The notes below the pieces were generated by a model. It saw nothing but the letters and a program-made list of their open reading frames with translations, had not been told where the DNA came from and searched no databases. The position numbers were made by a program, and so were the translations under genes. DNA of 64,000 bases from Mucisphaera sp965279675 (GTDB taxonomy: Bacteria > Planctomycetota > Phycisphaerae > Phycisphaerales > Phycisphaeraceae): positions 2,046,001 to 2,110,000 of the forward strand of contig NZ_CBDIIJ010000002.1 in assembly GCF_965279675.1 (NCBI RefSeq). The letters run 5' to 3'. Below are positions 32,880-41,484 of this stretch, in pieces. How positions within the stretch are numbered: the first letter of the stretch is position 1; every line of letters begins with the position of its first letter.

Positions 32880-33977
32880 ATGCTCGGGACCCTCGCCAGC
32901 CATCTCGCCCTCGCCGCCGTCGCCACCGCCGTCGCCGGCCTTGTTGTCCTGCGGATCGCCCACAGGCTCTCACTGATCGATCAGGCTAATGAGGCCCATA
33001 AAGCCGCCTCCGCGCAGGTGCCCAACGTCGGAGGCGTCGCGATCGTCTTCGGCCTGACCGCGGGTCTGATCCCTTTGCTCTTTGCCAGCACCCCGCCAGA
33101 GCCCTGGCTGCTCTGGACTCTCGCAGCCGCCATCACCCTCCATTTCCTGGGCCTCATCGACGACCGCACGACACTCTCCGCCCCACTGAAGCTCGCCGTC
33201 CAGGCCGCCGTCGCCATCACACTCACAACCGCCGCCGACATCCGTGTGCTGACCCTCCTCGACGACCTCGTCCCCTTCGGCTACGGGCTAAGCATCCTGA
33301 TCTCCACACTCTGGATCATCACGATCTGTAACGCCATCAACTTCCTCGACAACATGGATGGCCTCTCCGCCAGTGTCTCAACGGTCGCCGCTCTCGTCTT
33401 CGCCGCCTCCGCCACCCTCGCCGGCCAGACCGACGTTGCCATCCTCGCCGCCGCGCTCGCTGGCGGCTGCCTGGGTTTTCTGTTTCACAACGCTCCCCCG
33501 GCACGGATGTACATGGGAGACAGCGGGTCTCTCCTCCTCGGGCTGCTGTTGGCCGTGATATCTATTCAGATCACCTACCTGGCCCCAGGAGCCCTGGGGG
33601 AGCTGGCAGCCGATCCGCTCACGACCGAGGTAGGGAACCTGCAGAGCGAAGCAGGGGGGTGGCACGCGGTCCTCACGCCCCTGATCGTCCTGGCCGTGCC
33701 GCTCTATGACTTCTTAAGCGTCGTTATCCTCCGCCTGCGAGCCGGCCGCAGCCCCATGTCACCCGATCGGAATCACCTTTCACACCGGCTCGAACGGCTC
33801 GGCCTCTCCCGCCCAACCACCGTCGCGCTCATCACCCTGCTGACGCTGGCCACCGGGCTGTCCGCCGTGACCCTCGCCTCTCTCTCCGGAAACCTGGCCC
33901 TGATCGCAGCCGGCCAGACCCTCGCCATCCTCGGCCTGATCGCCATCTTCGAAACACTCGGCCCCGACTCCCGCTAA
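32880..33977 (+). CDS. WecA/MraY-family undecaprenyl-phosphate sugar-1-phosphate transferase
   Basis: Integral membrane enzyme of 365 residues with about ten helices. The family motifs are in order: LGLIDDR (DDxx motif), ICNAINFLDNMDGLS (catalytic NxxNxxDxxDGL type), RMYMGDSGSLLLG, and the C-terminal His motif DRNHLSHRLERLG. The HLSHRL motif fits WecA/TagO-like enzymes more than MraY. It would transfer a HexNAc-1-phosphate to undecaprenyl phosphate and start an O-antigen, exopolysaccharide or wall polymer. The ATG at 32880 lies 16 bases after the deoxyhypusine-synthase-like gene. The sugar is not determined by sequence. Confidence 0.9.
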   Translation: MLGTLASHLALAAVATAVAGLVVLRIAHRLSLIDQANEAHKAASAQVPNVGGVAIVFGLTAGLIPLLFASTPPEPWLLWTLAAAITLHFLGLIDDRTTLSAPLKLAVQAAVAITLTTAADIRVLTLLDDLVPFGYGLSILISTLWIITICNAINFLDNMDGLSASVSTVAALVFAASATLAGQTDVAILAAALAGGCLGFLFHNAPPARMYMGDSGSLLLGLLLAVISIQITYLAPGALGELAADPLTTEVGNLQSEAGGWHAVLTPLIVLAVPLYDFLSVVILRLRAGRSPMSPDRNHLSHRLERLGLSRPTTVALITLLTLATGLSAVTLASLSGNLALIAAGQTLAILGLIAIFETLGPDSR

Positions 33978-33996
33978 GACGCTCCATACGCCTGCC

Positions 33997-34025
33997 AAAA
34001 AAAAAGCGAGGCCCGCAGGCCTCGC
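33997..34025 (-). terminator. Rho-independent terminator after the secretin gene
   Basis: Minus-strand hairpin with arms GCGAGGCC (34006-34013) and GGCCTCGC (34018-34025) and a four-base loop, followed by nine T on the minus strand. Confidence 0.92.
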
Positions 34026-34053
34026 TCGTGTGCTCAGATTTTAATCCCTCAGA

Positions 34054-37000
34054 TCAGAAGCCCCGTCCGCGACCCTCGTTGTACAACGCAGGGTCCTGCA
34101 GCAGGCCGGGGAACCGCAGTTCCTCTTCCTCGTTGAGGATGATGATCGTCGGCTTGACGAGAACGAGCAGCGTCCGCTCATCCTTCACGGTCGAGTAGTT
34201 CGAGAACAGACGCTTCACGACCGGGATCTTTGAGAGGATCGGCACACCCGACTCGACCTCAACCTCACCGATCAGCCGCTGACCACCGACCAGCAGCGTG
34301 CCACGGTCGGGAATCGAAACGGTCGCACGGATCTGGGTCACCTCAAGCTCGGGCAACTCGATGAAGCCCTGAATGGGGATGGGCACGTCGCTGTCATCGT
34401 CATCACCGGTGTCGAGGTCGACCGTGCCGGTGAAGGGAATCTGACGCAGTTGGGTCAGTGAGCTCAGGCTCGGACGAAGCGTCAGTGTCACATACCGACG
34501 GTCAGCCGAAATCGTGCCTTCGACGTCGAGGATCACACCCGTCGAGAAGACTTCCACTTCCGGATCGAACGCCAGGGCATCCGACACCACCTCAAGGTCG
34601 CTGATAAAGCCGGTCTGGCGGGCCACAAAGATGTAACTCCGCTGCCCGTTGGCAAAGGTCACGTGAGGCGCCGTCAGCGAAATCGACCGGGCGTGGTTCT
34701 GCGTGGCACGGACTAGCAGGCTCACCTCCAGGTCATCCAGGTAGGCCACACCCAATTCCAGAGCACGGTTTGTGGAAGCAAAGCCGGTCGCCGGGTTAAA
34801 GGTCGTCGAGCCCGGGATATCCTGGAAGATCGAGCCCATGGCCTGCGTCGGCAGGAAGCTAGCAGGCGTGTTGCCTGTCCCGGTCGGTGCCGCGATCGTC
34901 GCCGAGTCCTGAGCCACCGACAGACTCGTGTAACTGGAGCCCAGATTGTTCAGTCGGAAGTCCACATCGAAGCCGATGTCTTCAAGGAAGTTCTCATCCA
35001 CCAGCAGCAGCCGGGCTTCAACGGTGATCTGACTCGATCGTGCTTCCCGGATGTCGTTCAGCAACTGACTCACCTGCCGGTGATTCTCAGGGCTGGTGCG
35101 AACAATCAACTGGCCGTTGAGTTCCTGAAGGGTTGATTCCTGATTCAGCCACTCATCGGGGGTCCCCACCGACTGCTGAACGAGCAACTCGATTTCTTCG
35201 ATGGCCTCTTCGCGGAGCTGCTCATCGTCGTCGTTCTCTTCATCACCCTCGCTGAAGATGCTCGACCCACCCTCCTGCGATTCAAGGGCCGCGGTCAGGT
35301 CGAAGTCCGGAGCCCCCGTGAAGTTCGGGATCTGCACCAGCAGATCGCGGATGTCGTACACACGCAGTTCAGACACGCTACGCAGATCAAGCTCGGTCGA
35401 GACCGTCACCACGCCATCGATCACCGAAAAAGCCAGACGCTCAAAATCATTCGACAGCTGCTGTAGCACCAGTCGCAGCACGCGCTCGGCCGAGACGTTG
35501 TTCAGGTTCAGGCTGACGAGCGCGTCCCGGTCGATGCCCGCGATCTCAAGAGCGTTCCAGTTCACAAAGAAGTTCGCACCGGTCAGGATCTGCAGCTGAT
35601 CAATGACTGACTCAAAGGTGTTCTGGTCAAAGGTGACCGAGATGTCCTGGCGAAGCAGCCGGATGGTGTTCCGGGTGCCCTCGGTGTCCCCACCACCGGG
35701 CAGGTTATCAAGACGACGCTGCGTCAGCTCCGGCCAGTCGGTCGGATAAACCAGTGGCTCAGGATTCGGAATGATCTTCGCACGATTTTCCAGCGACAGC
35801 TCCATCATCGCCTGACGACGCTGAGCGGACAGCTGCCGGGAAGTCACCAACGCACGATCGTTCACGATGGTTGTTTTCAGCAACTCACCCGCAAAGCTTG
35901 TCGGCTCGATGAACAGAGCCTGTTCCACCACCTCCAACGCCTCATCGTAGTTCTGGCTGGCCTTCAGCTCGTGAGCACGAATCAGCAGCTGGTCCACCTG
36001 CTCACGCCGGGTCTGAAGCTCACGCAGCCGATCCGTCTCCTGCTCAGCACGACGCCGACGCTCGATCTGGAGCGTCAACTCAGCCTGATGCCGGTCACGG
36101 TCGGTGATCAGAGCAGCCTGCATCTGTGCCGCCTGCTCCCGAAGTCCGGCCAGCCGATCGGGGCTGATCCACTGCCGGTTCCGATCCAGCACCTGCTGTG
36201 CACGGGCCACCGCGTCCAAAGCCGCTGCGTAGTTCAACGCACTGGCCGAAGCGTTGGCTTCGTTGATGGCCTGATCGAAGGCCGCGATCGCCGATTCCTG
36301 CCGGACCTGACGAATCAAAGCGTCCGTCGAGAGGGCATCGGCACGCTGCTGATTGCTGGCAAGGCTGGCCGCGACCGCAGGCAGCGCCTGCTGAGCCTCG
36401 ATGTTCGCACTGTCAAGAGCAATGGCCTCTTCATACAGACGCACGGCCAGGTCCAACTGGCCCTGCCGCTGAGCTTCCTCCCCCTCCGCGAACTTCTCCT
36501 GAGAGAGAATCCGCCGAGCCTGCTGAAGCAGATCGGTCGGGGCACTCACCGCCGTGCCGCTCGGACCAGCCACCGCGGGAGCGGCGACCGGAAGGGCAGG
36601 CGTAGGAGCGTCCGCCGCCGCCATCGTCACGTTACCGATCTCAGCACGCAGCGAATCCATCCGGTGACGGTCAAACCAAGTCAACTGCACGCCGCTGGCA
36701 TTCACATCATCGAGTTTGCGCTGAGCAGCAGCCAGACGACCGGAACGCACATCATCAGCCGCCAGGTCGATCGCACGACGGGCAACCGTCAGCGAACTGT
36801 TGAGCGAGCGATTCAACTGAGCATGACGAGCCGCTGCCAGCGAACGGATGTCCAGCGACGCGTCCTCGTGATTCATCAACGCGCGATACAGGTCCAGGGC
36901 CTCACGCTGATCCGCAACATCGCCAGACACCGCGAGGGCGTCGGCTTCGGCGAGCAGGTCTTCTGCGGTCTGGACAGGAGCCACAGGCTCGGGCTCAACA

Positions 37001-37320
37001 GCCACCGGCTCTGCCGGTTCCGCTGCCACCGGAGCCGGCTCAGCCGCCACGGGTTCGGGTGCCACCGTCACACGCCCCTCACGCAGGTCACGCAACGCAC
37101 GGTCCAGTCGCAGCCGGTCCGCACGATTCAGCTGCATCCGATCAACACGCCCCAACGAATCCCGGGCCGACTCGAAGTCGCCCGTCGAGAGCTGGTTGAT
37201 CCCCTGCGTCAGCAGTTCAGCAGCGGTAGGAAAATCGTCCTGAGAGTAGGCAGTCGAACTGCCGAACCACAGGACAGGAACGACCGTAACGGCGAGAGCG
37301 AGGGAGCAGCGTCGCAACAC
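34054..37320 (-). CDS. Secretin (type II/III secretion, pilus Q family) with long helical N-terminus
   Basis: 1088-residue outer-membrane secretin. A signal peptide (LALAVTVVPVLWFGSSTAYSQ) is followed by about 500 residues of TPR-like and coiled-coil sequence, including Ala/Pro/Glu repeats (EPVAAEPAPVAAEPAEPVAVEP). From about residue 555 a secretin/STN-like domain (ISVTFDQNTFESVIDQLQIL) and an N-domain ending in RQVSQLLNDIREARSSQITVEARLL follow. The C-terminal secretin core has GTLLVGGQRLIGEVEVESGVPILSKIPVVKRLF and TLLVLVKPTII. The GTG at 37320 has GGAGG five bases upstream. It stands alone with no gsp or pil neighbours. The N-terminal extension may bind peptidoglycan or other envelope partners. 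Confidence 0.92.
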   Translation of the reverse strand: MLRRCSLALAVTVVPVLWFGSSTAYSQDDFPTAAELLTQGINQLSTGDFESARDSLGRVDRMQLNRADRLRLDRALRDLREGRVTVAPEPVAAEPAPVAAEPAEPVAVEPEPVAPVQTAEDLLAEADALAVSGDVADQREALDLYRALMNHEDASLDIRSLAAARHAQLNRSLNSSLTVARRAIDLAADDVRSGRLAAAQRKLDDVNASGVQLTWFDRHRMDSLRAEIGNVTMAAADAPTPALPVAAPAVAGPSGTAVSAPTDLLQQARRILSQEKFAEGEEAQRQGQLDLAVRLYEEAIALDSANIEAQQALPAVAASLASNQQRADALSTDALIRQVRQESAIAAFDQAINEANASASALNYAAALDAVARAQQVLDRNRQWISPDRLAGLREQAAQMQAALITDRDRHQAELTLQIERRRRAEQETDRLRELQTRREQVDQLLIRAHELKASQNYDEALEVVEQALFIEPTSFAGELLKTTIVNDRALVTSRQLSAQRRQAMMELSLENRAKIIPNPEPLVYPTDWPELTQRRLDNLPGGGDTEGTRNTIRLLRQDISVTFDQNTFESVIDQLQILTGANFFVNWNALEIAGIDRDALVSLNLNNVSAERVLRLVLQQLSNDFERLAFSVIDGVVTVSTELDLRSVSELRVYDIRDLLVQIPNFTGAPDFDLTAALESQEGGSSIFSEGDEENDDDEQLREEAIEEIELLVQQSVGTPDEWLNQESTLQELNGQLIVRTSPENHRQVSQLLNDIREARSSQITVEARLLLVDENFLEDIGFDVDFRLNNLGSSYTSLSVAQDSATIAAPTGTGNTPASFLPTQAMGSIFQDIPGSTTFNPATGFASTNRALELGVAYLDDLEVSLLVRATQNHARSISLTAPHVTFANGQRSYIFVARQTGFISDLEVVSDALAFDPEVEVFSTGVILDVEGTISADRRYVTLTLRPSLSSLTQLRQIPFTGTVDLDTGDDDDSDVPIPIQGFIELPELEVTQIRATVSIPDRGTLLVGGQRLIGEVEVESGVPILSKIPVVKRLFSNYSTVKDERTLLVLVKPTIIILNEEEELRFPGLLQDPALYNEGRGRGF

Positions 37321-37700
37321 AGGGCCTCCGTCGGACTTCGATCGACGAGATTCCGCCGACCGCGGACAAATGAAATCGGCTGATCGAAGCCTAAGACTAC
37401 CTTCACGGAAGGAAACGCGGGTTCACGTTCAAAGCGGTCTAACCACAAGGGATAAACCCCGCGGCGGAGTCTAAGCTGGCCCCTACGCCCCTGCAACCCA
37501 TTTACGGGCACCAACCTCTCTCAGACGATCCAAACCAACAAACCCGGCCACCCCCAGCACCCGACGGCCCGCCAGGCTCCCGCCGGGTGGGCTTGAACCT
37601 CAGAACTGTCTCAACTAAACTGCGGAACGCTGCCAGCAGGCTCGCCAGCCCGCTGGTTTCTTAACTTCCACGACCACTCCGCAAGACATGGAGCCATCCC
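37321..37700. other. Intergenic region upstream of the secretin and rpmA genes
   Basis: 380 bases without a convincing gene. It carries the divergent upstream regions of the secretin (minus) and rpmA (plus). The rpmA site GGAG lies seven bases before its ATG. No rplU (L21) gene, the usual rpmA neighbour, is present. No terminator or riboswitch was recognised. Confidence 0.6.
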
Positions 37701-37946
37701 ATGGCACATAAAAAAGGACAGGGCTCGACCAAGAACGGCCGCGACTCCAACCCCCAGTTCCGTGGCATCAAGCTCTATGGCGGCCAGGTCGCCAAGCCCG
37801 GTGCCATCATCGTCCGCCAGTGCGGCACCAAGTTCAAGCCCGGCCATCAGGTCGCTATCGGCAAGGACGACACCCTCTTCGCCCTCGCAGACGGCGTGGT
37901 CGAGTTCCAGGGCCGGCGCGTCCACGTCCGCCCGGCATCGGCCTGA
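37701..37946 (+). CDS. rpmA: 50S ribosomal protein L27
   Basis: 81-residue L27 with the conserved N-terminus MAHKKGQGSTKNGRDSNPQ and the core GVKxYGGQxVxxGxIIVRQRGTxxxPGxNVxxGxDxTLFAxxxGxVxF, seen here as KLYGGQVAKPG, IIVRQCGTKFKPG and DDTLFALADGVVEF. The N-terminal tail reaches the peptidyl-transferase centre. There is no long cleavable leader as in Firmicutes. It is followed by a terminator and then obg, in keeping with the common rplU-rpmA-obg cluster, but rplU is missing upstream. Confidence 0.97.
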   Translation: MAHKKGQGSTKNGRDSNPQFRGIKLYGGQVAKPGAIIVRQCGTKFKPGHQVAIGKDDTLFALADGVVEFQGRRVHVRPASA

Positions 37947-37987
37947 CACCCCGGCCGCCTCAGCCAATACTTTCTTGCATCCACCGA

Positions 37988-38014
37988 AGCGGGCACAGCA
38001 GTGCCCGCTTTTTT
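37988..38014 (+). terminator. Rho-independent terminator between rpmA and obg
   Basis: Plus-strand hairpin with arms AGCGGGCAC (37988-37996) and GTGCCCGCT (38001-38009), loop AGCA, then six T. It may attenuate rather than fully separate transcription of obg. Confidence 0.9.
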
Positions 38015-38046
38015 CTGATCCCAGCCAGCTCTAACAGACGCGCCCC

Positions 38047-39093
38047 ATGCTCATCGATCAGGCCACCATCTTCGTTCGCAGCGGCAAGGGAGGCGATGGT
38101 TGCGTCAGCTTCAGGCGTGAGAAATACGTCGCTCGAGGCGGACCCGATGGCGGCGATGGCGGCAACGGCGGGTCCGTCGTCGCCGTCGCCACCCAGGGCG
38201 TCGACACCCTCCTCGACTTCGCCGGCAAGCACCACTGGTTCGCCGAAGACGGCGTCCCCGGATCGGGCCGAGACTGCTACGGCAGAAACGGCGACGACTG
38301 CCAGCTCAAGCTCCCGCCCGGCACCGTCATCTACGACGACGAAACCGGCGAATGCCTCGGCGACCTCACCGAGCCAGGCGCGGAGATCATCGTCGCACCC
38401 GGCGGGAAGGGGGGGTGGGGCAACATCCGTTTCGCCACCGCCACCAACCAGGTGCCCCGGCAGGCCACACCCGGCGAAGAAGCCGTCGAACGCCGACTCC
38501 GCCTCGAACTCAAACTCATCGCCGACATCGGTCTCATCGGTCTCCCCAACGCCGGCAAAAGCACCTTCCTAGCCACCATCAGCCGCGCGACTCCCAAGAT
38601 CGCCGACTATCCCTTCACCACCCTCGAACCCCAACTCGGCATCGCCGAACTCACGGGCCTGCGCCGCATGGTCATCGCCGACCTCCCCGGCCTCATCGAG
38701 GGCGCGGCCCAGGGCACAGGACTCGGCAGCCGTTTCCTCCGCCACGTCGAACGCACCCGCGCCCTACTCCACCTCATCTCCTGCGAGTCAGGCGATCCCG
38801 ATACATGCGTCGAAAACTATCGGATGATCCGAAGCGAACTCGCCGCCTACTCGAAGCAGCTCGCCGGCAAGCCCGAGATCATCGCCCTGAGCAAAGCCGA
38901 TCTCTGGGGCGACGACGCCAACCAATTCGCCGAGGAAGTCCGCCACCGACTCGACCAACCCGTCGCCATCATCAGCAGCGCCACACGCTCAGGCATCCAG
39001 CCCGTGCTCGAAACCGCCTGGTCCAGGCTCGGCCGTGAAGCACCCGAGCAGGCCAACGCCGGCGGCTGGGGCCCACGCGCCGAGTCTTCCTGA
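38047..39093 (+). CDS. obg: Obg-family GTPase
   Basis: GTPase involved in 50S ribosome assembly and stringent control. The 348-residue protein has the glycine-rich Obg domain (GKGGDGCVSFRREKYVARGGPDGGDGGNGGSV), then the G domain: GLPNAGKST (G1), PFTTLEPQLG (switch I), DLPGLIEGAAQGTGLG (G3) and ALSKADL (G4). The C-terminal OCT domain of some Obg proteins is absent. It follows rpmA, as in most bacteria. The start is ATG at 38047. Probably essential. Confidence 0.96.
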   Translation: MLIDQATIFVRSGKGGDGCVSFRREKYVARGGPDGGDGGNGGSVVAVATQGVDTLLDFAGKHHWFAEDGVPGSGRDCYGRNGDDCQLKLPPGTVIYDDETGECLGDLTEPGAEIIVAPGGKGGWGNIRFATATNQVPRQATPGEEAVERRLRLELKLIADIGLIGLPNAGKSTFLATISRATPKIADYPFTTLEPQLGIAELTGLRRMVIADLPGLIEGAAQGTGLGSRFLRHVERTRALLHLISCESGDPDTCVENYRMIRSELAAYSKQLAGKPEIIALSKADLWGDDANQFAEEVRHRLDQPVAIISSATRSGIQPVLETAWSRLGREAPEQANAGGWGPRAESS

Positions 39094-39143
39094 CATCTTT
39101 TCCTACGCAAACGTTAAGATGCCACGCGTCAAAGAGGGCAAAC

Positions 39144-39923
39144 ATGTCACGCGTGAACCTCCTCGCCATTAGTGTCGGCAACACACGAACACGTGTCGGT
39201 GCCTACGTCGACGGCAAGCTCGTCGAGTCGGCCACGTTCCTCAACGAACGCCACGACCGCGTTATGGACGCCATCTCCGATGCCATCCGCCCACTCCGGG
39301 ATCACCAGGACGCACCCGTCCTCATGGGGTCGGTCAATCCCACCTTTTCCAATCCCATCGAAGAAGAACTCGCCAAACTCGGACGACCGCTCCACCGCGT
39401 CGAGCGCGACCTGCCCATCCCCATCGGCAGACAACTCGACCCAGAAGCCCTCGTCGGCGAAGACCGACTGCTAAACGCTGCCGGGGCTTTTGACGTGCTC
39501 AAGCAGGCCCTCGTCGTCGTCGACGCCGGCACTGCCGTCACCGTTGATCTTGTCGACGGAGCCGGTACCTTCCACGGCGGCGCAATCCTTCCCGGCGCAC
39601 AGATGATGCTCGATGCCCTCGCCAGCCGAGCAGCACTGCTGCCCGAAGTCGAGTTTGCCAGACCCAACGAAATCGTCGGCCACAGCACCACCGAAGCCAT
39701 GCTCACAGGCGTCTACCACGGACTCCGCGGAGCCGTCCGCGAACTCATCGAACGCTACGCCGACGTCTCAGGCCAGTTCCCGCTCGTCGTCGCAACCGGT
39801 GGCGACGCCGACCTCCTCTTCCGCGAATGGGAACTCGTCGATCGCATCGTTCCCGACCTCACCCTCATGGGACTCGAAGTCACCCTCCGAACCGCTATGG
39901 AACGCGAAACCGACAAGCCATGA
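39144..39923 (+). CDS. coaX: Type III pantothenate kinase
   Basis: Phosphorylates pantothenate at the first step of CoA synthesis. The 259-residue protein shows VVDAGTAVTVDLVDG (phosphate-binding block), the GEDR motif with catalytic Asp107, and GGAILPGAQMMLDAL. The first motif is atypical: residues 9-14 read ISVGNT where the family has DxGNT, so the first Asp is Ser10. The rest of the active site is intact, so activity remains likely but should be tested. The gene overlaps the next by ATGA. The start ATG is preceded by an AGAGGG stretch. Confidence 0.85.
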   Translation: MSRVNLLAISVGNTRTRVGAYVDGKLVESATFLNERHDRVMDAISDAIRPLRDHQDAPVLMGSVNPTFSNPIEEELAKLGRPLHRVERDLPIPIGRQLDPEALVGEDRLLNAAGAFDVLKQALVVVDAGTAVTVDLVDGAGTFHGGAILPGAQMMLDALASRAALLPEVEFARPNEIVGHSTTEAMLTGVYHGLRGAVRELIERYADVSGQFPLVVATGGDADLLFREWELVDRIVPDLTLMGLEVTLRTAMERETDKP

Positions 39924-40429
39924 CCGACAAGGGAGCAGGCCAACACAAGCCGGCAGCCAAAGCCGTACAGCCCTCCAAGGAGCAGGCCCAGGCTCAGGCC
40001 AGGCAGGCATGGACCTACAGCCTGATCCTCGCCTGTGCCGTCGCCCTCGCCGTCACCGCCGCCGCCTACCTCGGTTACCAGCCCTTCGCCGTGGCCTTCC
40101 CCACGACCATCCCAGCTTTCATCATCCTGTTCCTGGCCGCACCGCTCGCCGCGATCGCGCGTATGCAGACCTACAAACGCCACTGGGTCGGCCAGGCCGT
40201 CACGCCCACCGGTTACCTGCTCGGCACACGCATCTACCTCACGACCCTGCTCGTAGCCACCTTCCTCTCCGGACTCCTGCTCAGCCTCTCCCCGACACCA
40301 ACCCTCATCGGCACGGTCTTCTACGACCTCCTCGCCATCGGCTGCGTCGCCATCGCCTATCCCCATGGCGAGCCCATGAATACCCGCCTGCCCGACCTCG
40401 GCGTCGAACGCGGCAAGCGCCTCCGATGA
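39920..40429 (+). CDS. Small membrane protein of unknown function
   Basis: 169-residue protein with a polar, Lys/Gln/Ala-rich N-terminus (KGAGQHKPAAKAVQPSKEQAQAQARQ) and about four hydrophobic segments, including YSLILACAVALAVTAAAYLG, AFPTTIPAFIILFLAAPLAAIA and YLTTLLVATFLSGLLLSL. I do not recognise the family. The ATG overlaps coaX by four bases and its stop overlaps the MnmE-like GTPase by four, so the three are translated together. It could be a membrane partner of either neighbour. No catalytic motif is seen. Confidence 0.8.
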   Translation: MTDKGAGQHKPAAKAVQPSKEQAQAQARQAWTYSLILACAVALAVTAAAYLGYQPFAVAFPTTIPAFIILFLAAPLAAIARMQTYKRHWVGQAVTPTGYLLGTRIYLTTLLVATFLSGLLLSLSPTPTLIGTVFYDLLAIGCVAIAYPHGEPMNTRLPDLGVERGKRLR

Positions 40430-41472
40430 CCACCACCCTCATCATCGAAGCCACCCCGCCCCACCCCGGCGCGATCGCTCTGCTCACCCTCACCGGCCCC
40501 GGGGCTAAGCAGATCATCGAGGACTGGACCGACCGCCCCTGCCCAGCCGACGGCCGCCTGCGCCTCCGACCACTCGCCGGGATCGACGAAGGCCTTGTCG
40601 CCTTGCTTCCACATAAACAAACCATGCAGACCACCGCATGGATCATGCCCCACGCCGGCCGCGCCGTGATCCGCAGCCTGATCGAACTTGCGCTCCAACA
40701 GCCCGAGGTCGCGCTCAGTCAATCTGTCAACGCCCAGGCGCTCTACCCCGAAGCCAGATCGCAGATCGAAGCCGAAGCCTGCCTCGCCATCGCTTCCGCC
40801 CCCAGTCCCCTTGCCATCGACGCCCTAGTCAACCAGCACCACGCCTGGCAGCAACCGCTCGATCCTCCGTCCATCCGAGAGACCTCCGCCACCCTCGACC
40901 ACCTGCTCACCCCACCCACCGTCGCCATCGTCGGACGCCCCAACACCGGCAAGTCCACCCTGCTCAACCAACTCCTCGGCCGCCAGGCCGCCATCACCTC
41001 CGACACCCCCGGCACCACGCGCGACTGGGTCGGCGGCCTCGTCGAACTGCCTCTCGCCAATGAACCCCACCACGCCGTCGCTGTCCACTGGATCGACAGT
41101 CCCGGACTCCGCCAGACCGACGACCCCATCGAAGCCGAGGCCATCGCCCGCGTCCAGCCGCTCCTTCACGCAGCCAACATCCTCATCGCCCTCCGCGACC
41201 CTCACCATCCTTGGCCGGAGCCAGCCGATCTCCCGCGCCCCCCAGACCTCTACGCCATCAACAAGGCCGATCTCGGCCCCGTCAACGATCATCTCTGGCA
41301 GCAAGCCCCACCCGAGGCGCCTCGTCTCACCCTGAGCGCCGATACCGGCGAGGGCATCCCCGAACTATCCGCTGCCATCCTCAACCGACTCGGTTTCACA
41401 GACCGCTGGCCAGAACGCATACAGCAGCCCTGGGCCTTCAACGACCGCCTCAGACACTTGGTCTCAAGCTGA
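40426..41472 (+). CDS. MnmE-like GTPase lacking the C-terminal tRNA-modification motif
   Basis: 348-residue protein. The N-terminal ~120 residues resemble the tetrahydrofolate-binding domain of MnmE (IIEATPPHPGAIALLTLTGPGAKQI). The G domain has GRPNTGKST (near residue 170), DTPGTTRD, DSPGLRQTDD, NKADLG and SADTGEG. MnmE normally nests its G domain in a helical domain that ends C(I/V/L)GK and runs to about 450 residues. Here the chain ends soon after the G domain (RLRHLVSS), and the Cys motif is absent. It may be a diverged paralogue with a new role. It is coupled to coaX and a membrane protein by overlaps. A true MnmE elsewhere cannot be checked here. Confidence 0.8.
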   Translation: MTTTLIIEATPPHPGAIALLTLTGPGAKQIIEDWTDRPCPADGRLRLRPLAGIDEGLVALLPHKQTMQTTAWIMPHAGRAVIRSLIELALQQPEVALSQSVNAQALYPEARSQIEAEACLAIASAPSPLAIDALVNQHHAWQQPLDPPSIRETSATLDHLLTPPTVAIVGRPNTGKSTLLNQLLGRQAAITSDTPGTTRDWVGGLVELPLANEPHHAVAVHWIDSPGLRQTDDPIEAEAIARVQPLLHAANILIALRDPHHPWPEPADLPRPPDLYAINKADLGPVNDHLWQQAPPEAPRLTLSADTGEGIPELSAAILNRLGFTDRWPERIQQPWAFNDRLRHLVSS

Positions 41473-41484
41473 CACCCGCTCGAT

